This document shows positions 55,030 to 64,000 of a DNA stretch of 64,000 nt, in pieces; the first letter of the stretch is position 1, and each line of letters starts with the position of its first letter. The position numbers were made by a program, and so were the translations under genes. The stretch is from Sphingobacterium thalpophilum (GTDB lineage Bacteria > Bacteroidota > Bacteroidia > Sphingobacteriales > Sphingobacteriaceae), in assembly GCF_901482695.1 (NCBI RefSeq), contig NZ_LR590484.1, positions 434,001-498,000 of the forward strand, read 5' to 3'. Below the pieces are notes generated by a model that was not told where the DNA came from, searched no databases, and was given only the letters and a program-made list of their open reading frames with translations.

Positions 55030-56208
55030 ATGGAAAGAGTATCAATAAATTGGCTGTACACATTGGAAGACACTTTGTATCCCGGAAAACTAAATGCCTG
55101 CGAAGAACACGATATTTTATATCGATTGGTCGTCGATTTAGAAAAAGAGATTAAGCAATTTCGGTCCTTTTTTATTGAACAGCTTAGCAGTTCAGAAAAG
55201 ATTGCGAGAATTTACCTCATGCAATTAATCGAGGTAAGCAATAAGATATATGCCTATCTAACAAGAATGTCGGCATTGTGGAATAAAAGTCGTTTTTCAC
55301 ACCATATACGGAATATTTATCGACACGTACTTTTTCTATTAGGATCAATAACAGAAATGTGTGGGCGCTATGACCGAGAAATCCAATTAGGACTTCCGAT
55401 AGCAAACTATTTCCTCTCCAATGTCAGGATCATGTTAAACCAAAAGTTTGAAATCGTCCGTAAACAAATCGGAAACTCCAATATAGATAAGCAATTAAGC
55501 AAGCTCTTGTTGTCCGGCCTACAATCCCATATCCGAAAAAAAGAAATGAAGAAATCCGATCTTGATTATGCCTGTCTGATATTGGACAGAATGGAAGATT
55601 CGGAAAGCTATTCAACAGCAGAAATGGAAAACCTCTTGTACCAATATGATTTTAATACCCCGGCTTTTTTCAATTACTGCATCATTAACTGTAATCGAAT
55701 GCTCTTGGACACGCCAAGCCTGCACGAGCAGATGGAAATACTGATCGGATTCGAGGATAGAATAAACGGACTGCCACCAAGAACCACTTTAAGATGGATG
55801 CCCGAAGACATATCCATTAGAGAACAATTAAGGGTATTCCTAAAAGAGAAGAAAGCATATCTTCAACAACGTATGGAGTTGCGCCGATCTGAAATTGAAG
55901 ATCATAAACTCACCGAAGAAAACGAACGTATGGAGGTGAGTGTACCTGTTACCCAATTGGGCGTATTCGTAAGGCTGTTTATGGAGAGAGGTATTTTGCC
56001 TAAAGAAGATGTAGGACGGACTTTTGCCTATTACGCACGTCACTACCGTACACCTAAGACACCCTTTATCTCTGCTGAAAGCCTTCAAAAGAAATCTACC
56101 AATATCGAATACTCAACAGCAAATAAAGTTAAGGGTCATTTGATCGGTATGGTCAACTGGCTGAACGAGCATCATAATACCCACCGTGATAAAGAGCCTA
56201 ATCCATGA
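55030..56208 (+). CDS. Large alpha-helical protein, distant paralogue of 53678
   Basis: 392 residues from the ATG at 55030 (a GTG at 55024 is possible). Helical throughout; LLYQYDFNTPAFFNYCIINC resembles the middle part of RteC proteins, and the C-terminal VTQLGVFVRLFMERGI and ISAESLQKKSTNIEY mirror the tail of its neighbour. A DNA-binding or regulatory role is inference. Its stop overlaps the start of the AraC gene by 4 bp (ATGA), so the two are translationally coupled. Confidence 0.7.
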   Translation: MERVSINWLYTLEDTLYPGKLNACEEHDILYRLVVDLEKEIKQFRSFFIEQLSSSEKIARIYLMQLIEVSNKIYAYLTRMSALWNKSRFSHHIRNIYRHVLFLLGSITEMCGRYDREIQLGLPIANYFLSNVRIMLNQKFEIVRKQIGNSNIDKQLSKLLLSGLQSHIRKKEMKKSDLDYACLILDRMEDSESYSTAEMENLLYQYDFNTPAFFNYCIINCNRMLLDTPSLHEQMEILIGFEDRINGLPPRTTLRWMPEDISIREQLRVFLKEKKAYLQQRMELRRSEIEDHKLTEENERMEVSVPVTQLGVFVRLFMERGILPKEDVGRTFAYYARHYRTPKTPFISAESLQKKSTNIEYSTANKVKGHLIGMVNWLNEHHNTHRDKEPNP

Positions 56209-57152
56209 AGATACCCTATACTCTATATATCGATGATAAACGGCTAAATCTCAATGAGCAGCTCCAAAATATTCCCGATGGGTGCAGGTATCAATTACCC
56301 TTTGCTAAAGAAAAACGACTTATGAAAGTGCCGGAGTTACAATTATTCAGTCAACAGCTGGTTAACAATCCATTCTTTATTGATCTGATTGAGATTGATG
56401 TTAAAGAACACACTTACATTCCTTACGTTATCCACGATAGGCAACTGTATATGTATTTTATGTTAAAAGGTAGCCTGCTCTATACAACGGAAAAGAAAAG
56501 ACCAATCGTCAGGACACAGGCTAACACACTCATGATGTCATACTATGACAAGGGGTCATATTTTGCCTACGCCAAGAAAGGGAAACATATCGCTTTGGTC
56601 GTGAGCATAGACCCGGACTGGATCACGAGCATCACCCATGATTATAAAAATATCCAATGTATCCTGCAAAGGTTCACCCATAGCAAACGTTTATATGAAA
56701 CCATGTATCAACGCCGTATGGATCGACAAATACAACGTTGGCTTTATAAAATTTATAGCTACTCACGGGACAACAAAGGAGCATTGGATGGAAACTTACG
56801 CAAGTATATCAGTCTTTTACTGGAATACTACGATAAGGCATTGGAAGATCAGGACAACGATATAGCTTTTGAAATCAAAACTTTTATAGATTCTAACTAT
56901 TGCGATGCGAGGTTAAACACTAAGTTTTTGGCGGATCATTTCAACATGACGGAACGCACCCTATCGAATATCTTCAAACGACGATACAACCTTAGTGTTC
57001 AACAATATTATACCGATCTACGTATGGAGAAAGCAATCACCTTAATGGATCAGGAGAACATGAACATCAAGGACGTTTATATGAAAATTGGATATACCGA
57101 TGAAAGAACATTTCGCTATGCCTTAGAGGGCTACCAAAAACGCAATAAATAA
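56205..57152 (+). CDS. AraC-family regulator
   Basis: 315 residues. The N-terminal sensing domain is unlike that of the three paralogues (YVIHDRQLYMYFMLKGSLLY). The C-terminal AraC domain has FLADHFNMTERTLSNIFKRR and IKDVYMKIGYTDERTFRYAL. Coupled to the helical protein upstream and facing the MauE/peptide and SusCD module downstream, which it may control; that is inference. Confidence 0.87.
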   Translation: MKIPYTLYIDDKRLNLNEQLQNIPDGCRYQLPFAKEKRLMKVPELQLFSQQLVNNPFFIDLIEIDVKEHTYIPYVIHDRQLYMYFMLKGSLLYTTEKKRPIVRTQANTLMMSYYDKGSYFAYAKKGKHIALVVSIDPDWITSITHDYKNIQCILQRFTHSKRLYETMYQRRMDRQIQRWLYKIYSYSRDNKGALDGNLRKYISLLLEYYDKALEDQDNDIAFEIKTFIDSNYCDARLNTKFLADHFNMTERTLSNIFKRRYNLSVQQYYTDLRMEKAITLMDQENMNIKDVYMKIGYTDERTFRYALEGYQKRNK

Positions 57153-57294
57153 CCTTTTACCCGAAAATTGAAAAATATGGTAAGATTTTAGCACAAGTTT
57201 GCTCAATTTTTACCGTTTCTTTCTTTCCCACGTTTCCAGCTTTGGTGAACTTTATACCAAAGGATGATACAGCTATCCTTAGCAATCAAAAGCA

Positions 57295-57795
57295 ATGGAA
57301 ACAACGATTACATATCAAGACCAACGAAAGAGAAAACAGATCGCTTTCAATATAGTAATTGCACTATTGCTACTCCTTTGGGTGCCAGTGGTCATCGATA
57401 AGATAATAGATTTTACATCCTTTAAAGATGGCATTTTAAATCAACCTTTTTCTGATAGTTTAGGCCTTGTCCTTATTTATACCCTGCCAGCTTTGGAGCT
57501 GTTGATCGTATTTGTATTGGTGTCAGAGAAATTCCGTAGGATCGGTTTAATACTATCCGCTTTCTTAATGACGGTCTTTACAGGTTATATAGCTGTGGCT
57601 CTCCTGGGCGCATGGGAAAAACGACCCTGCGGATGTGGATCAGTCATCAAAGGTATGAACTGGACACAGCATTTTTTCTTTAATCTATTTTTCTTGGTCC
57701 TAAGTATTAGCGGACTTTATTTATGGTACAAACTACGAGGTAGTGACGTGGGAAACGGAACTGCCGAGGGCGGGTCGGCCAAAAGACAGATATAA
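57295..57795 (+). CDS. MauE/DoxX-like redox-associated membrane protein
   Basis: 166 residues with four hydrophobic segments. The loop motif RPCGCGSVIKG (C112, C114) followed by MNWTQHFFFNLFFL is typical of Bacteroidota MauE-type proteins, relatives of the protein needed for disulfide formation in methylamine dehydrogenase. It probably moves electrons or disulfides across the inner membrane. It lies 30 bp before a small exported protein with two cysteines, a possible client. Confidence 0.87.
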   Translation: METTITYQDQRKRKQIAFNIVIALLLLLWVPVVIDKIIDFTSFKDGILNQPFSDSLGLVLIYTLPALELLIVFVLVSEKFRRIGLILSAFLMTVFTGYIAVALLGAWEKRPCGCGSVIKGMNWTQHFFFNLFFLVLSISGLYLWYKLRGSDVGNGTAEGGSAKRQI

Positions 57796-57825
57796 AATAT
57801 TACATAACGTCAAAATTCTAAGACA

Positions 57826-58122
57826 ATGAAAAAGTTAAAAGTAAATTTATTAATGATTACTGCTTTGGCAATTGGGGCAGTAACGATGTCGTTTAAGATG
57901 GTAAGTACAGCTACGACTTATCATTATGCAAGCGAAAGTACAGATCCCGGAGCATTCGCTAATCCTGACAATTGGGAACCCGGAAACTCATCGGTAACTT
58001 GTGGAACAGGCAATACCAAGCCTTGTCAAATTACCGCTGAGGATGAGGCGGATTTGGAAAGCAAACTGGATGGGAAAACTAATCCAGAAGTATTGAGCAT
58101 TGTTGATAGCAGACGACAGTAG
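57826..58122 (+). CDS. Small exported two-cysteine protein (DUF6520-like)
   Basis: 98 residues: signal-like N-terminus (LLMITALAIGAVTMSFKM), then a polar mature part with WEPGNSSVTC and GNTKPCQITAEDE, giving C59 and C67. The W...CGTG..PC.. pattern resembles DUF6520-type peptides that accompany MauE proteins in Bacteroidota; the assignment is tentative. It may be a disulfide-bonded peptide matured by the MauE protein upstream and the thioredoxin-like protein at 62815. A bidirectional terminator follows. Confidence 0.75.
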   Translation: MKKLKVNLLMITALAIGAVTMSFKMVSTATTYHYASESTDPGAFANPDNWEPGNSSVTCGTGNTKPCQITAEDEADLESKLDGKTNPEVLSIVDSRRQ

Positions 58123-58152
58123 GCGAAATTAATTTATCAAAATTAATTTGAG

Positions 58153-58180
58153 AGCATAAAGGGGCTTCCCCCTTTATGCT
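58153..58180. terminator. Bidirectional terminator between the peptide gene and susD
   Basis: AGCATAAAGGGG and CCCCTTTATGCT form a perfect 12-bp stem with a 4-nt loop, followed by TTTTT on the plus strand. It lies between convergent genes, 10 bp from the susD stop. Confidence 0.88.
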
Positions 58181-58190
58181 TTTTAAAATT

Positions 58191-59561
58191 TTACCTCGGA
58201 TTTTGTAATATTCCACTAATTTCGATAACAGTTTCGGGAATAGCGATGGCATAGCGTAAATCATTTGGCGGTAACGTAAATGTTTGTCCATTTACCGTTC
58301 TTGTAAGGGTTAAATTGGCCCCGTCCCTGTTCAACCGCTTAATGTCTGACCAACGTAGCCCACGAAACACCAATTCCTTTCTTCTTTCATTTAAAAGAAT
58401 GTTTAACGCAATATTTTTGTCTGTAAATGAGTATGGCGTAAACAGATTAACATCCCATCGTTTCGCAAGTAATTCATTCAACGCATTTGCAGCTTCGGTG
58501 AGTTTATTTAAACGAATATCACATTCTGCAATAATTAAGAGTAATTCACTGGTCGTAATGCCCGTTGTAAGTCCTGGATGCCCCATGTGCGTGCCTTTAA
58601 ACCTATAATCTCCATCATCCCCCCTGCGGAAGTATATAATCTTTCTTAAATCTCCCTCGTCATAAAGATTATAAAGTGCGGGAGCTATTCTCGCTATGTC
58701 AAGATTAATCAGATTCGGTGGATACATCCTTGTTTGAAATACTATTTCTGAACTCAATTGATTTACCGCGGGAATCGGAAAATTTGCATTAGGGTCTAAC
58801 TCATTAAAGTCTATCAACTTATTGCTAATTTCAAATGCTTCTTCTGCGTTTTCTAATGCCTCGGTATAGTTTCCTAAAATTAGATGGGTTCTCGCTAATA
58901 ATCCGTAAGCTGCTGCTTTTGTCGGAAGTGTAGCCGCCAGACTTGAAGTTGGTAACAAAGGAATGGCATCGGTTAAGTCATTCAATATCCGGTCATAGGT
59001 TTCCTGTACAGATGACCTGATTGATGGAATATTCATGTCGGGGTCTAACCTTAACACCATTCCCAAGTCGGTACCCGCAGTCTGCTTATTGTAGACAGGT
59101 GCCCAAATTTGCACACCATCTAAATAACTGGCTGCCCTAAAAACCAATGCCTGACCTTTGATATAATCTGCTTCTTGTCCAACAAGATTGTTTTCCTCAA
59201 GTCCTTTCAGAACAGAGTTACAGATATAAATGCTACTATAACATCTTTGCCAATCATCCCCTGTAGCAGACACCGGAGTTGAAACATAGTCCGGTTGCCA
59301 TGTATATAGCCGCTTGTCACTTTCGTAATATAATCCCTCATAATCTTCGTCTTTTAAAAAATAGTCATCACTGCTTGCTTCTCCCATACCAGAAGAATTA
59401 CTGTTGAGCATTTCCCAATTATTTAATAAGGCTTGAAAATCCTGTAGAGTGGTAGGAATAGCTAAACTTTTATCCGATTTTTCTTCGAGAAACTTCTCGC
59501 ATCCCGAAAACAAAATTGACAGCAATAATATTATCGTTATTATTTGTATATTCTTTTTCAT
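58191..59561 (-). CDS. SusD/RagB-family outer-membrane lipoprotein
   Basis: 456 residues with a lipoprotein signal (LLLSILFSGCEKFLEEKSDK). N-terminal and C-terminal SusD domains: IPTTLQDFQALLNNWEM, YIKGQALVFRAASYLDGVQI (TPR-like helix), AAAYGLLARTHLILGNY, and NERRKELVFRGLRWSDIKRL. It captures ligand at the cell surface for the SusC partner encoded 12 bp upstream. No glycoside hydrolase is nearby, so the ligand may be a peptide or other non-glycan compound. Confidence 0.95.
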   Translation of the reverse strand: MKKNIQIITIILLLSILFSGCEKFLEEKSDKSLAIPTTLQDFQALLNNWEMLNSNSSGMGEASSDDYFLKDEDYEGLYYESDKRLYTWQPDYVSTPVSATGDDWQRCYSSIYICNSVLKGLEENNLVGQEADYIKGQALVFRAASYLDGVQIWAPVYNKQTAGTDLGMVLRLDPDMNIPSIRSSVQETYDRILNDLTDAIPLLPTSSLAATLPTKAAAYGLLARTHLILGNYTEALENAEEAFEISNKLIDFNELDPNANFPIPAVNQLSSEIVFQTRMYPPNLINLDIARIAPALYNLYDEGDLRKIIYFRRGDDGDYRFKGTHMGHPGLTTGITTSELLLIIAECDIRLNKLTEAANALNELLAKRWDVNLFTPYSFTDKNIALNILLNERRKELVFRGLRWSDIKRLNRDGANLTLTRTVNGQTFTLPPNDLRYAIAIPETVIEISGILQNPR

Positions 59562-59573
59562 CGTAATGTCCTT

Positions 59574-62500
59574 TTATAATTTTGCTTTGAGACCAAGTGA
59601 ATAATTTGCGGGTGTTATAAGGCTGTTAGTACCTCTATTAAAATCAGGATCAATACCCGCTTTATTGGCTTTCCATAATACCCCAAGATTATTTGCATTG
59701 AAATATACCTGCAAACCTTTAATGCCAGCTTTCATATTAAAAGGCATTTTAAAGTCGTATGCAAGATTGATGTATTGTAGTCTGATATGGTCGCCTTTTT
59801 CTACCAAAACACTTGAACCATTGTAAAAAGAATCCCTATTGGTATTAGTGCTATATAAATTTACAGGCACATTCGTTTGCATTTCGTCTCCCGGCTGTTG
59901 CCAGCGAAATTCATAATCCGAATGGCCTATCCAATTATTAAACAGGTTTGTGTAATTAACCGAACTGCGCCTGAAATAATAACCAAATTTAAAACTGACA
60001 CCCATTTGAAGACTGAAATTTTTATAGGAGAGGGCATTGATTAATGAACCAAATGTAGTAGGTATAGCCGAACCGAAATATTCTAAATCTTCAACACTTG
60101 TACCATTCCCAGTTATACTGTTATAGTTTTTGCTCACTTCATTATCAAGGTATCCTTGTGCTTCGCCTGTATTTGGATCTAATCCAGCCCATTTATAGGC
60201 ATAAATTGCATATACTGGCTTTCCCTCTATACCAGATATGGGTACAGTAGAAGTGGAAATGTACTCTCTTGCCAATGTACGGTCTATCAAGTATTCGATT
60301 ATTTTGTCCTGATAAGTACTAAGATTTAATATAGTACTCCATTTGAATGAACGATCTATATTTTTACTTCTAAGCTGTATATCCCAACCGTTTCCTTTCA
60401 TGCTGGCGACATTTCTTAATATATAGGTAGGCACACCTGTTGTATAATCCATTGGAGCCATACCAAAAAGATTTTCGCCTTTTTTATGGTAGTACTCTAT
60501 TGATCCTGACAAGCGATCATTTTTCAAACGGAAATCTAATGCAAGGTTTAGCATCTTACTTGTCTCCCATCTTAACAATGGATTGTAGTAATTATTGAAA
60601 TTTGCGTATGGCGTACCCGTAAAAACAGATGTATATGGGAGAAACCTAACCGTATTGACGGCAACCATAGCAGGGTCAATATTGCCACTGAAGCCATAAG
60701 TTGCACGAAGATTGAGATATGGCAAAAAATCACCTTTGTAGAACTTTTCATTCGATAGTTTCCAAGCAATTCCTGCCGACCAGAAAGGATTCCATTGGTC
60801 ATTAGTTGTCAATCCAAAAAGGTTGCTTGCATCCCTGCGGGCACTCGCTGAAAGTACATACCTTTCGTCATAAGTATATGCTGCATTAGCGAAATAGGAT
60901 AAGAACCGCGTACTTGTTTCTCCGAGAGATTGACCTCTTTCGATGAAGTCCGCTCCGCCATTTACAATGTTTGGGTATGTCCTTGTAAAGTCCACGTTTG
61001 CCGTAGTTAAATTGTTAGGATCATAGCCATAGAAGCGGGTCTGATTTGATTGTGTATGGGCGGAACGTGTTTCTCCCCCGATTAATGCCGTGATATTATG
61101 TTTCCCATAAGTATTGTCAAAATTCAATTGGCCACGTATATTATTTGCATTCAGGATACTGTTGGATTTATCCATTATATCACCATAGGGTACGATATAG
61201 ACCACGTCTCCGTTTACAATTTGGGAATATCGGTTGATATAATCCCTTGCCATAAAACTTTGTAGGTTTGCAAGATTGGTGGTTAGTCCCAATTGCCTTT
61301 CGTATTGATAACTTACGGTCGCATTCAACCCTTTTATGATTTGATAGTCAAGTGTTGCCGTTGCCAATATATCGGATAAATTGCCGTTTGACGTTTGGTG
61401 TTGCCAATCAGTAAGCGGATAGTAGTTCCAATCAAGCAGTTTGCCGTCACCGAGATTATTGATATACGTTTGATTATAGTTCTTTACAACAGAGAGAGCA
61501 TTTCCACTGTCATCGGCCAACAGCATATAAGGTGCCGAACCGCCTTTCATAGATACATTATTATAGCCATAACGACCAGACTTGTTTTGGTTTTGGGTGT
61601 AATACAACCCCGTGGTAAGTGAAAGTTGTGTTATAGGACGATAAGTGTTTTGAAAACGGAAATTGATCCGTTGGTATGTACTTTCTAAATTGTCTTTATT
61701 ATGATCGTAACCTAATGAAGAAGTCCACGAAAACTTTTCTAAACCACCTTGCGCACCTAAGAAATATTGCTGATTGACCAATGGCTTGTACATATATTGA
61801 TTAAACTGATCTCTTGCATCTACTGTTCTCAATCTATCAATCTGCTGTTGCGCCTGTTCTTGTGTAATTATTCCATTCCTCGCTTTGTTCAGTAAATCCA
61901 CCACTGGACTGATTACGGGACGACTTGATGAATTAATTTGACTGTTATAAAAATTGCGTGAAAACAATTCCTGCTCCATGTCAATATAATCATTAGATGA
62001 CATTTGACGGATATATCCCAAATCAGGCTTTGCACTAATGGTTACGTTGGAATTAAAGTCTAAAGAAACTGGCCGATTAAAGCTTCCGGTTTTGGTGGTA
62101 ATGACAATAACACCGTTAGCTGCTCTTGCTCCCCAGATACTGGAAGCCGAAGCATCTTTCAGGATGGTTATATTTTCTACTATGTTTGGATTGATATTCG
62201 TAATATCTCCATCATACGGAAAGTTATCTACAATAATCAAAGGGTCTTTTGGGCCACTTATTGTACTCAATCCTCGTACCATCATTTGGGGGCTACTTTG
62301 CCGTCCGTTATCCATCACCATACTATTAGCGATGGCGGGCAGTCTGGAAAGAATATCTGTTCCCACCTGCTGATTAAACAGTTCATTGCTTACTGTAGAA
62401 AATGACCCCGTAGACCTTTCTTTCGGAATTTTTTGATACCCAGTTGAGACTACTGCCACTTCATCCAACATAAGGACAGATGTTTGCAAATGGATATTTA

Positions 62501-62777
62501 AAGCGTCTTTTTGCGGAAGATTTACAGTGATGGTAGTTGGCTCATAACCTACATGATTAACGATTAAAACAGCGTTTTCTGTACTTGTACCTGTCTGTAT
62601 TGTAAATTCTCCTTTACTGTTCGTGATAGTTATAATACGGGTTCCTTGTAGAGAAATGTTCGCTCCCTCGATAGGTCGATTATTATTGTCGGCGAATACT
62701 CTGCCAGTTAAGTGCGTTTGTGCATATAAGCATACTGAAACAGTAAGTAAAATAATAAGAAGTATAAAAGATTTCAT
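59574..62777 (-). CDS. SusC/RagA-family TonB-dependent outer-membrane transporter
   Basis: 1067 residues. Signal peptide, carboxypeptidase-D-like domain (LTGRVFADNNNRPIEGANIS), a TonB-box-like segment (VLMLDEVAVVSTGYQ), plug domain (TDILSRLPAI, ILKDASASSIWGARAANGVI, the last a SusC hallmark) and a long barrel ending in SLGLKAKL. With its SusD partner it imports bulky ligands across the outer membrane using TonB energy. The upstream gene, 37 bp away, is a thioredoxin-like protein. Confidence 0.96.
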   Translation of the reverse strand: MKSFILLIILLTVSVCLYAQTHLTGRVFADNNNRPIEGANISLQGTRIITITNSKGEFTIQTGTSTENAVLIVNHVGYEPTTITVNLPQKDALNIHLQTSVLMLDEVAVVSTGYQKIPKERSTGSFSTVSNELFNQQVGTDILSRLPAIANSMVMDNGRQSSPQMMVRGLSTISGPKDPLIIVDNFPYDGDITNINPNIVENITILKDASASSIWGARAANGVIVITTKTGSFNRPVSLDFNSNVTISAKPDLGYIRQMSSNDYIDMEQELFSRNFYNSQINSSSRPVISPVVDLLNKARNGIITQEQAQQQIDRLRTVDARDQFNQYMYKPLVNQQYFLGAQGGLEKFSWTSSLGYDHNKDNLESTYQRINFRFQNTYRPITQLSLTTGLYYTQNQNKSGRYGYNNVSMKGGSAPYMLLADDSGNALSVVKNYNQTYINNLGDGKLLDWNYYPLTDWQHQTSNGNLSDILATATLDYQIIKGLNATVSYQYERQLGLTTNLANLQSFMARDYINRYSQIVNGDVVYIVPYGDIMDKSNSILNANNIRGQLNFDNTYGKHNITALIGGETRSAHTQSNQTRFYGYDPNNLTTANVDFTRTYPNIVNGGADFIERGQSLGETSTRFLSYFANAAYTYDERYVLSASARRDASNLFGLTTNDQWNPFWSAGIAWKLSNEKFYKGDFLPYLNLRATYGFSGNIDPAMVAVNTVRFLPYTSVFTGTPYANFNNYYNPLLRWETSKMLNLALDFRLKNDRLSGSIEYYHKKGENLFGMAPMDYTTGVPTYILRNVASMKGNGWDIQLRSKNIDRSFKWSTILNLSTYQDKIIEYLIDRTLAREYISTSTVPISGIEGKPVYAIYAYKWAGLDPNTGEAQGYLDNEVSKNYNSITGNGTSVEDLEYFGSAIPTTFGSLINALSYKNFSLQMGVSFKFGYYFRRSSVNYTNLFNNWIGHSDYEFRWQQPGDEMQTNVPVNLYSTNTNRDSFYNGSSVLVEKGDHIRLQYINLAYDFKMPFNMKAGIKGLQVYFNANNLGVLWKANKAGIDPDFNRGTNSLITPANYSLGLKAKL

Positions 62778-62814
62778 TTATAAATTGAGTTAGATTGTGA
62801 AAAAATAGAAGCAA

Positions 62815-64000
62815 CTACTTGTCTTTCAAAATGACCATATTTAGGTATCGTTTCGTAGGTTTAAGATCGAGATCATACCTGTTTAACTCTTTTCTTAAGG
62901 CCTGCAAATCGGTAATTCCCGAAATTTCAATGTCTATCTTTTTGGTATAGCCTGTTTCATCAATTATAGGCAGTTTAATGATGGTATCTGCATTGAGGAT
63001 ATTTAGCATGTGGCTTATTGGACGATTAATTGATATGTAATTCGTTGACGAATATTTGATTTTCGACTTTCCGCCTTTGCTCATTATTTTGTCGTTGGCA
63101 GAGGTTCTTACCAATACAAGGTAATCTTCCATACGTTTTTCGATAGTAACCATGTATTCTGAATACCTATTTAGGTCTGCCAACATATAATAATAAAGGC
63201 TGTCTGCTTTTTCTTTGGGTACAATCAGTTCATAGTTGTATAGATTAGACTTTTCATGTTCACCGCCCTTTTCTTCTATCGCATTCAGTAAGGCAGGTTC
63301 TTTAATCTCTACAATCATACGTTTTGAATTGAAGTGTTCTCCATTCTTGCGAAACAATTCATTGAGTATAGCCCTATATATATCAATTATAGAAGTATTC
63401 GTCATCTGCCTGCCATACACTTTACCATCCTCGGTTGTCTTAAAATTATTACCAGACGGCAGCCCCGGATAATACCCTTTTGAAAAAATGGAATAGCTAT
63501 TTAATTGTAAGTCGTCACCAAAGTATTCCGAAAGAAATAAAGGTCTATTGCGATCAATGTCCACCTTTACGACCATGTTAGTTTTTTTATCGTTTAACAT
63601 TGTTTGCACATTGACTTTATTGACTTCATCCGCCAATGTCGTATTCTGTAAAATGCCATCGGGCGAAATCCAAACAATATGTGGAACACTTATATGTGGG
63701 AAGTAAGTCGTAAGCACTTTGTCATCTATTACAGAATGAACATAGGTATGTTCTTTCCCAATCCCTGTTGTAAAGAACTTGGTTATTTTCTCTGTATCCT
63801 CAGTTGTTACAGCCAAGACCTTGATCCTGTCGCCAAATTCATTTTGTAAATCATGCAGCTTAGGAAAATTTCGGATGCAAGGCACGCACCACGTACTCCA
63901 AAAATCCAAAATGATTAATTTGCCTTTATACTCGCTTAGGGTTATGCTCTTTTTGCCCTTTGGGTGGTTGACTACCTGTAATGGTAAATCCCACAATCCA
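62815..64000 (-). CDS. TlpA-like thioredoxin with DUF3738-like C-terminus, 5' end cut by window edge
   Basis: The frame is open to the right edge, so the true start and probable signal peptide lie outside. The visible 393-plus residues begin inside a TlpA/AhpC thioredoxin domain with the redox motif WCVPC (Cys 37 and 40 of the visible part) and VPHIVWISPDG. From about residue 140 a second domain ends in LPIIDETGYTKKIDIEISG and LKPTKRYLNMVIL, the pattern of the DUF3738 (TIGR03435) domain. A periplasmic thiol reductase is likely. First in the order TlpA-SusC-SusD. Confidence 0.88.
   Translation of the reverse strand, partial: GLWDLPLQVVNHPKGKKSITLSEYKGKLIILDFWSTWCVPCIRNFPKLHDLQNEFGDRIKVLAVTTEDTEKITKFFTTGIGKEHTYVHSVIDDKVLTTYFPHISVPHIVWISPDGILQNTTLADEVNKVNVQTMLNDKKTNMVVKVDIDRNRPLFLSEYFGDDLQLNSYSIFSKGYYPGLPSGNNFKTTEDGKVYGRQMTNTSIIDIYRAILNELFRKNGEHFNSKRMIVEIKEPALLNAIEEKGGEHEKSNLYNYELIVPKEKADSLYYYMLADLNRYSEYMVTIEKRMEDYLVLVRTSANDKIMSKGGKSKIKYSSTNYISINRPISHMLNILNADTIIKLPIIDETGYTKKIDIEISGITDLQALRKELNRYDLDLKPTKRYLNMVILKDK

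Overview
The window reads as a chromosome segment of a Bacteroidota bacterium, most likely of the Sphingobacteriaceae (Sphingobacterium or Pedobacter type). The grounds are SusC/SusD proteins, FucP-type sugar transporters, the short ribosomal protein S21, Bacteroidota-type integrase and DUF6686/MauE families, start codons with little Shine-Dalgarno, and promoters carrying the Bacteroidota -7 element TAnnTTTG. The genus is an inference.

Left third (1-26 kb, apparent core genome). Two adjacent sugar operons lie on the minus strand. Operon 1 (8846 to about 1600, then lacI and a cut gene) holds a GH172 glycosidase, a DUF6786-like lipoprotein, an L-fucose/D-arabinose isomerase, a FucP transporter and an AraB-like FGGY kinase. 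It has no fuculose-1-phosphate aldolase, so D-arabinose via D-ribulose fits at least as well as L-fucose. Operon 2 (17090 to 9184) encodes a complete non-phosphorylating L-fucose route: transporter, mutarotase, alpha-L-fucosidase, fucose dehydrogenase, lactonase, UxaA-type dehydratase, ketodeoxyfuconate dehydrogenase and FAH-type hydrolase. A divergent AraC regulator sits next to it. Then come a quinone oxidoreductase, an outer-membrane barrel protein, ferritin, a DUF6686 protein, HPF, XerC, S21 and a HAD phosphatase.

Junction (25.8-28.5 kb). A degenerate tRNA-Met copy, an intact tRNA-Met(CAT) and a tyrosine recombinase reading away from it mark the left end of an integrated element. A small membrane protein, a small hypothetical gene with a long structured leader, and a quiet stretch follow. 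No matching right end was recognised.

Accessory block (28.5-53.6 kb). Three paralogous AraC regulators (28496, 37311, 45264) each face an operon of oxidoreductases and hydrolases. The content repeats between modules: aldo/keto reductases, short-chain dehydrogenases, carboxymuconolactone-decarboxylase-like proteins, cupins, Cys-nucleophile dienelactone-hydrolase-like enzymes, flavodoxin, MFS pumps and a zinc alcohol dehydrogenase. Five promoters share the same 37-bp operator (two direct half-sites 21 bp apart) at a fixed distance from the -7 element, so the block looks like one regulon. Many of these normally cytoplasmic enzymes carry Tat, Sec or lipoprotein signals. A detoxification or catabolic pathway for a reactive carbonyl, quinone or lactone compound working partly in the periplasm is the best inference; the substrate is unknown. 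This is the strongest candidate for an undescribed system here.

Right end (53.7-64 kb). Two related helical proteins of uncertain family (possibly RteC-like) and an AraC regulator precede a small module: a MauE-type membrane protein and a short exported two-cysteine peptide on the plus strand, facing a TlpA-like thioredoxin/DUF3738 protein (cut by the window edge), SusC and SusD on the minus strand.
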